From Mangrovibacillus cuniculi (GTDB lineage Bacteria; Bacillota; Bacilli; Bacillales; R1DC41), in the NCBI RefSeq assembly GCF_015482585.1, contig NZ_CP049742.1, forward strand, positions 516,501 through 580,500: a stretch of DNA of 64,000 bases, read 5' to 3'. How positions within the stretch are numbered: the first letter of the stretch is position 1; every line of letters starts with the position of its first letter. Under the pieces are notes generated by a model. The model was not told where the DNA came from and searched no databases. It saw nothing but the letters and a program-made list of their open reading frames with translations. Both the position numbers and the translations under genes were made by a program. Shown in pieces: positions 61,468 to 64,000 of the stretch.

Positions 61468-62010
61468 TCAAGATGCTTCGTTAACTAAAACTTCAAAGCC
61501 TATACTGTTTTCTTCTATATAAGAAGCGTTAGGGCACGTAACAATGGATTTTAAAATAAATAAATCTTGTGCACATATTCCAAAATGGACAGCTTGTAAA
61601 ATAGTGAAATAATGTGAATATGCTGGAAAAGCAAAAGTTAGCGAGCTAAGAATTAAACTGTTTATTAGTAATGGGAACATAAGACTAGTTAAGTAATGCC
61701 ATTTAACTAACGGTTTTCTAACCTGTATTGTTAAGAGTGGAACAAATTTACCTAACGTTGACCAAGAAAATTTCATATCATGCCATAAATGAATGATGGG
61801 TAATATATGAAAAAACTTGTGAAGGGGATATAATAGTATAAGCCCAATAATAAGAATTAGAACATGGTCATCTCTATTTGGTGTTTGACTCCAAAGATGG
61901 ACAGGTACATATATGACACAAAAAGTTATTACTGCAATAAGCAGGGACCAGATAATCATGCGATCTTTTGAATGAACTTTTTGTTTACGATAAGGTTGAT
62001 AACAGTGCAC
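61468..62010 (-). CDS. yhaJ: DUF3267 membrane protein (YhaJ-like)
   Basis: A protein of about 180 residues with four to five hydrophobic segments. The HKFFHILPIIHLW segment resembles the histidine-containing core of DUF3267, possibly a degenerate metalloprotease-like fold, and GICAQDLFILKSIVTCPNASYIEENSIGFEV the C-terminus. The GTG at 62010 has AGGAGG at 9-nt spacing; the ATG at 62034 lies upstream of that ribosome site and is rejected. Position between prsA and yhaI suits yhaJ. Confidence 0.78.
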   Translation of the reverse strand: MHCYQPYRKQKVHSKDRMIIWSLLIAVITFCVIYVPVHLWSQTPNRDDHVLILIIGLILLYPLHKFFHILPIIHLWHDMKFSWSTLGKFVPLLTIQVRKPLVKWHYLTSLMFPLLINSLILSSLTFAFPAYSHYFTILQAVHFGICAQDLFILKSIVTCPNASYIEENSIGFEVLVNEAS

Positions 62011-62143
62011 AAAAAGCAACCTCCTATAAAGCATTGTTTAGTGGGAAACTTCCATTTTCCTACTTTACTCTCATTGTAGTTGAAAATCAATAGGTTTTTA
62101 ATAGATAATAGGACTTTATAGGAAGGTAGAAAGGTTGATTTTG

Positions 62144-62473
62144 TTGAGTAACTTAGAAAAGCGTTTAGAGCGAATTGAATTTCATCAAAAACTAATTGTT
62201 GAGTACATCGATAATCCTAAGGCGGGGTTGTATAAGTTTGTTGTTCAACATGGCGTTTCCAAGGAAGAATATATGGAATTCACAACCTTATGCCAATCGT
62301 TGATGCAAAAATTTGAGACAGAAAAAAAAGCGGAATCTGTTTACTACACACCGCTTTTCCTGGAATTTGTGAATGGACTTCCTAAAACATTTAACTTAAA
62401 AGTAATTGATGCATGTATCAAACATGGATTATATAAAGAAATGATGATTGCATTTAAGAAGCATCTGAATTAG
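62144..62473 (+). CDS. yhaI: DUF1878 protein YhaI
   Basis: A helical cytoplasmic protein of about 109 residues of the YhaI/DUF1878 family: [21 protein letters not shown], then ALYKF-like ([17 protein letters not shown]). Function unknown. Start codons TTG at 62135, 62141 and 62144 are all possible after AGAAAGG; 62144 has the best spacing. Its 3' end overlaps the end of hpr by 20 bp on the opposite strand. Confidence 0.87.
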   Translation: MSNLEKRLERIEFHQKLIVEYIDNPKAGLYKFVVQHGVSKEEYMEFTTLCQSLMQKFETEKKAESVYYTPLFLEFVNGLPKTFNLKVIDACIKHGLYKEMMIAFKKHLN

Positions 62474-63032
62474 GTTGATGCTTTTTTTGTATTTTACCAG
62501 AATCTGATTCTACAAAATCTGTTTCGATATTATGGAAAGAAGTCTCGAAAATCTCCATAAAATCATCCCCATAAATATTCTTCACCATCGTCATCATCTC
62601 AATAACGTCTGGGAATTTCCCGTAAAGATCTCTAAGTGGAGAAGCCCCTTGTAAAATAGAGTGTTCGTCTGGATTATAGTTTTCCATTAAATCCAATAAA
62701 AGCGCTTCCCCTTTTGACGTCAGTTCAATATAAGTATTTCGTTTATCAGATTGTTTTTTTGAAAAGGTAAGAAGACCACGTTCTTCTAGTTTCTTTGAAA
62801 AGTTAAATGCAGTGGATACATGCATGACTCCAAACTTAGCGACATCGGAAATAGAAGCGCCCTTTAAGTGATACGCTATCCATAAAATGTGATGTTCGTT
62901 AATATTCAAATCATAGGGTTTAATCCATTGTTGCCAATCTTTTTCGACCGTCTTCCAAAGTGCTTTACTTAATTGAGCCATACGTTGCGAAAATAGCATA
63001 GCTTCTTTCATGGTAAAAACACGATCCGTCAT
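62454..63032 (-). CDS. hpr: HTH-type transcriptional regulator Hpr (ScoC)
   Basis: A 192-residue MarR-family regulator that in B. subtilis represses extracellular protease and sporulation genes. [81 protein letters not shown] is highly characteristic. The N-terminus [12 protein letters not shown] matches. The ATG at 63032 lies behind GAAGGTGATATAA. It is convergent with yhaI. Confidence 0.95.
   Translation of the reverse strand: MTDRVFTMKEAMLFSQRMAQLSKALWKTVEKDWQQWIKPYDLNINEHHILWIAYHLKGASISDVAKFGVMHVSTAFNFSKKLEERGLLTFSKKQSDKRNTYIELTSKGEALLLDLMENYNPDEHSILQGASPLRDLYGKFPDVIEMMTMVKNIYGDDFMEIFETSFHNIETDFVESDSGKIQKKHQPNSDAS
62459..62490. terminator. shared terminator inside overlapping gene ends
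   Basis: AAGCATC (62459-62465) pairs with GATGCTT (62477-62483), then TTTTT. The hairpin includes both stop codons of yhaI and hpr. Confidence 0.7.
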
Positions 63033-63173
63033 TTATATCACCTTCTTTTCGTATCTAATCTTATTATGCCAATAAAACAAAGATTAATAAAGACTTAATT
63101 TACAAAATATTTAGAAACAATTGTAGAATTTGCTATTTTTAAAGAGTTTTAAAGAATTTACCTTCTGAAAATG

Positions 63174-63206
63174 AAAAAAGGCCGTCCATTTAAGGAGGCC
63201 TTTTGT
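63174..63206. terminator. terminator of yhaH
   Basis: AAAAGGCCGTCC with GGAGGCCTTTT, T tract on the plus strand and A tract giving T on the minus strand. Confidence 0.8.
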
Positions 63207-63216
63207 GTTTCATTTA

Positions 63217-63606
63217 TTATTCGACTGTTACTTTATCATTCTCTAGGTTGTCCAATTTTTGAAGTTCCTTTTCTAACTGTGCAAGAGCGAATTGAATATC
63301 ATCCATCTCTTCCTTTAAAGCATGTTGATGAGGGTCTACTGATTCCTTCCAATCCTGTACAGCAAATTTTATGTCCGTGACAAGCTGTTGAATGGTTTCT
63401 TTTCCTTCTCTAGTTGCATATGCAATAGAAGAGGATAGTGATTGAATGGATTGATTAACATCTTTTAACATTACTTTCCATTCTTCTGCACTTCGTTTTA
63501 CGTTATGTCTTACTTGTTCACCAGAAGAAGGTGTTGATAGTAACGTAGTGACAGCTCCAGCTAATCCTCCGACAAAGAGGCCTAGTAGTAAAGATGAAGT
63601 TTTCAT
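63217..63606 (-). CDS. yhaH: YtxH-like protein YhaH
   Basis: A 129-residue protein with one N-terminal glycine-rich helix (SSLLLGLFVGGLAGAVTTLLSTPSSGEQVR) and a long amphipathic coiled-coil tail, the YtxH/general-stress pattern. The C-terminus is acidic. The ATG at 63606 follows GGGAAAGGGGAAAATAC. Position next to hpr agrees with yhaH. Confidence 0.88.
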   Translation of the reverse strand: MKTSSLLLGLFVGGLAGAVTTLLSTPSSGEQVRHNVKRSAEEWKVMLKDVNQSIQSLSSSIAYATREGKETIQQLVTDIKFAVQDWKESVDPHQHALKEEMDDIQFALAQLEKELQKLDNLENDKVTVE

Positions 63607-63709
63607 AGTATTTTCCCCTTTCCCTGTTACCTAAGCTAATACTTATTTTACACATTGTTCTAGCTATTTGCGAATAGAATAATAAAAATTACGGAAAAGG
63701 ATGATGGTC

Positions 63710-63913
63710 GTGGAATGGATGATCTTTTTTGTCTTCTTAATATCATTTATTGGTCTAAGCGTTGCTGTCCATTTTGTTCGTATGACACTTCGACCAAGTT
63801 TGTATCCACCTAAACATATTGCCAAAAAACATGCAGTGCTTTGTGCAGCTATAGGAATTATCTTTTTATTTTTAGGATTTTTGCTTATCTTTTTACAAGG
63901 ACCTACCCCTTAG
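63710..63913 (+). CDS. small two-helix membrane protein
   Basis: A protein of about 67 residues with helices at both ends (MIFFVFLISFIGLSVAVHFV and ALCAAIGIIFLFLGFLLIF-like) and a basic middle (RMTLRPSLYPPKHIAKKHA). The GTG at 63710 is 9 nt from AAAAGG; ATG at 63701 or 63704 are alternatives that crowd the ribosome site. No family recognised. It diverges from yhaH. Confidence 0.7.
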   Translation: MEWMIFFVFLISFIGLSVAVHFVRMTLRPSLYPPKHIAKKHAVLCAAIGIIFLFLGFLLIFLQGPTP

Positions 63914-63944
63914 TAGTATAATGACGGTCAAGGAGGGGTAAACC

Positions 63945-64000
63945 TTGACGTGGTTTGTGAAAGAATTTGAAGAGTTATCTGTACATGAATTATATGATTT
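63945..64000 (+). CDS. ElaA-like GNAT acetyltransferase, N-terminal fragment
   Basis: The first 18 codons (TWFVKEFEELSVHELYD) match the start of ElaA-type GNAT proteins. The TTG at 63945 follows AAGGAGGGGTAAACC. The gene runs off the window. Confidence 0.6.
   Translation, partial: MTWFVKEFEELSVHELYD

Overview
The window looks like a chromosomal segment from a low-GC, endospore-forming member of the Bacillaceae. Sporulation genes are scattered through it: splAB, an alpha/beta-type SASP with a clear sigma-G promoter, four tiny YjcZ-family proteins, YheC/YheD ATP-grasp proteins, yhaL, a KinB-like kinase and hpr. From about 36 kb to the right end, gene content and order resemble the yhe-yha-prsA-hpr region of Bacillus subtilis: yheE, yheD/yheC family, yheB, yheA, yhaX, hemZ, yhaR, yhzC, yhaQP, yhaON, yhaM, yhaL, prsA, a DUF3267 gene, yhaI, hpr, yhaH. 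Local differences include extra YheC/D paralogues, an MFS gene between yhaN and yhaM, and several dispersed repeats. The species cannot be named from the sequence alone.

Layout. 1-2.3 kb: a frameshifted AI-2E-type membrane protein end, a small secreted protein, a sugar acetyltransferase and two small membrane proteins. 2.4-6 kb: topB, a 53-bp tandem-repeat array and a GNAT acetyltransferase. 6.1-10.4 kb: a two-gene unit of a 1018-residue GNAT-fusion protein and an amidohydrolase, then mosaic repeats. 10.6-13 kb: KinB-like kinase, an APH-fold kinase and a YjcZ protein. 13-16 kb: a TPP riboswitch and its thiamine-precursor ABC operon. 16-21 kb: splAB, a DAACS carrier, tatA, and photolyase with a TetR regulator. 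21.5-25 kb: a class A PBP and isoaspartyl dipeptidase. 24.8-29 kb: a probable attenuation leader and the bmrCD multidrug exporter. 29-32 kb: an oxidoreductase and a tcyABC-like cystine transporter. 32-36 kb: a 52-bp tandem array, the SASP gene with a tRNA-like leader, and a chemoreceptor paired with an ATP-grasp gene. 36.5-39 kb: msmX and its regulator. 39-64 kb: the yhe-yha-prsA-hpr block.

The most unusual content is non-coding. Five related elements lie just 3' of plus-strand genes. In the three best copies they fold into the same two-hairpin structure, with compensatory changes in every stem and a constant GTGAT loop. The leader of the SASP mRNA contains a complete 69-nt cloverleaf ending in ACCA. 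Two minisatellites (53 and 52 bp units) fill gene ends. A 127-bp element with 19-bp terminal inverted repeats recurs in whole or part. Two conserved genes (AI-2E family and yhaO) are each broken by what looks like loss of one G from a run of five, which suggests sequence error or recent lesions.

Where a start differs from the longest open frame, I placed it using Shine-Dalgarno spacing and family length. Functions rest on motif recognition without database searches.
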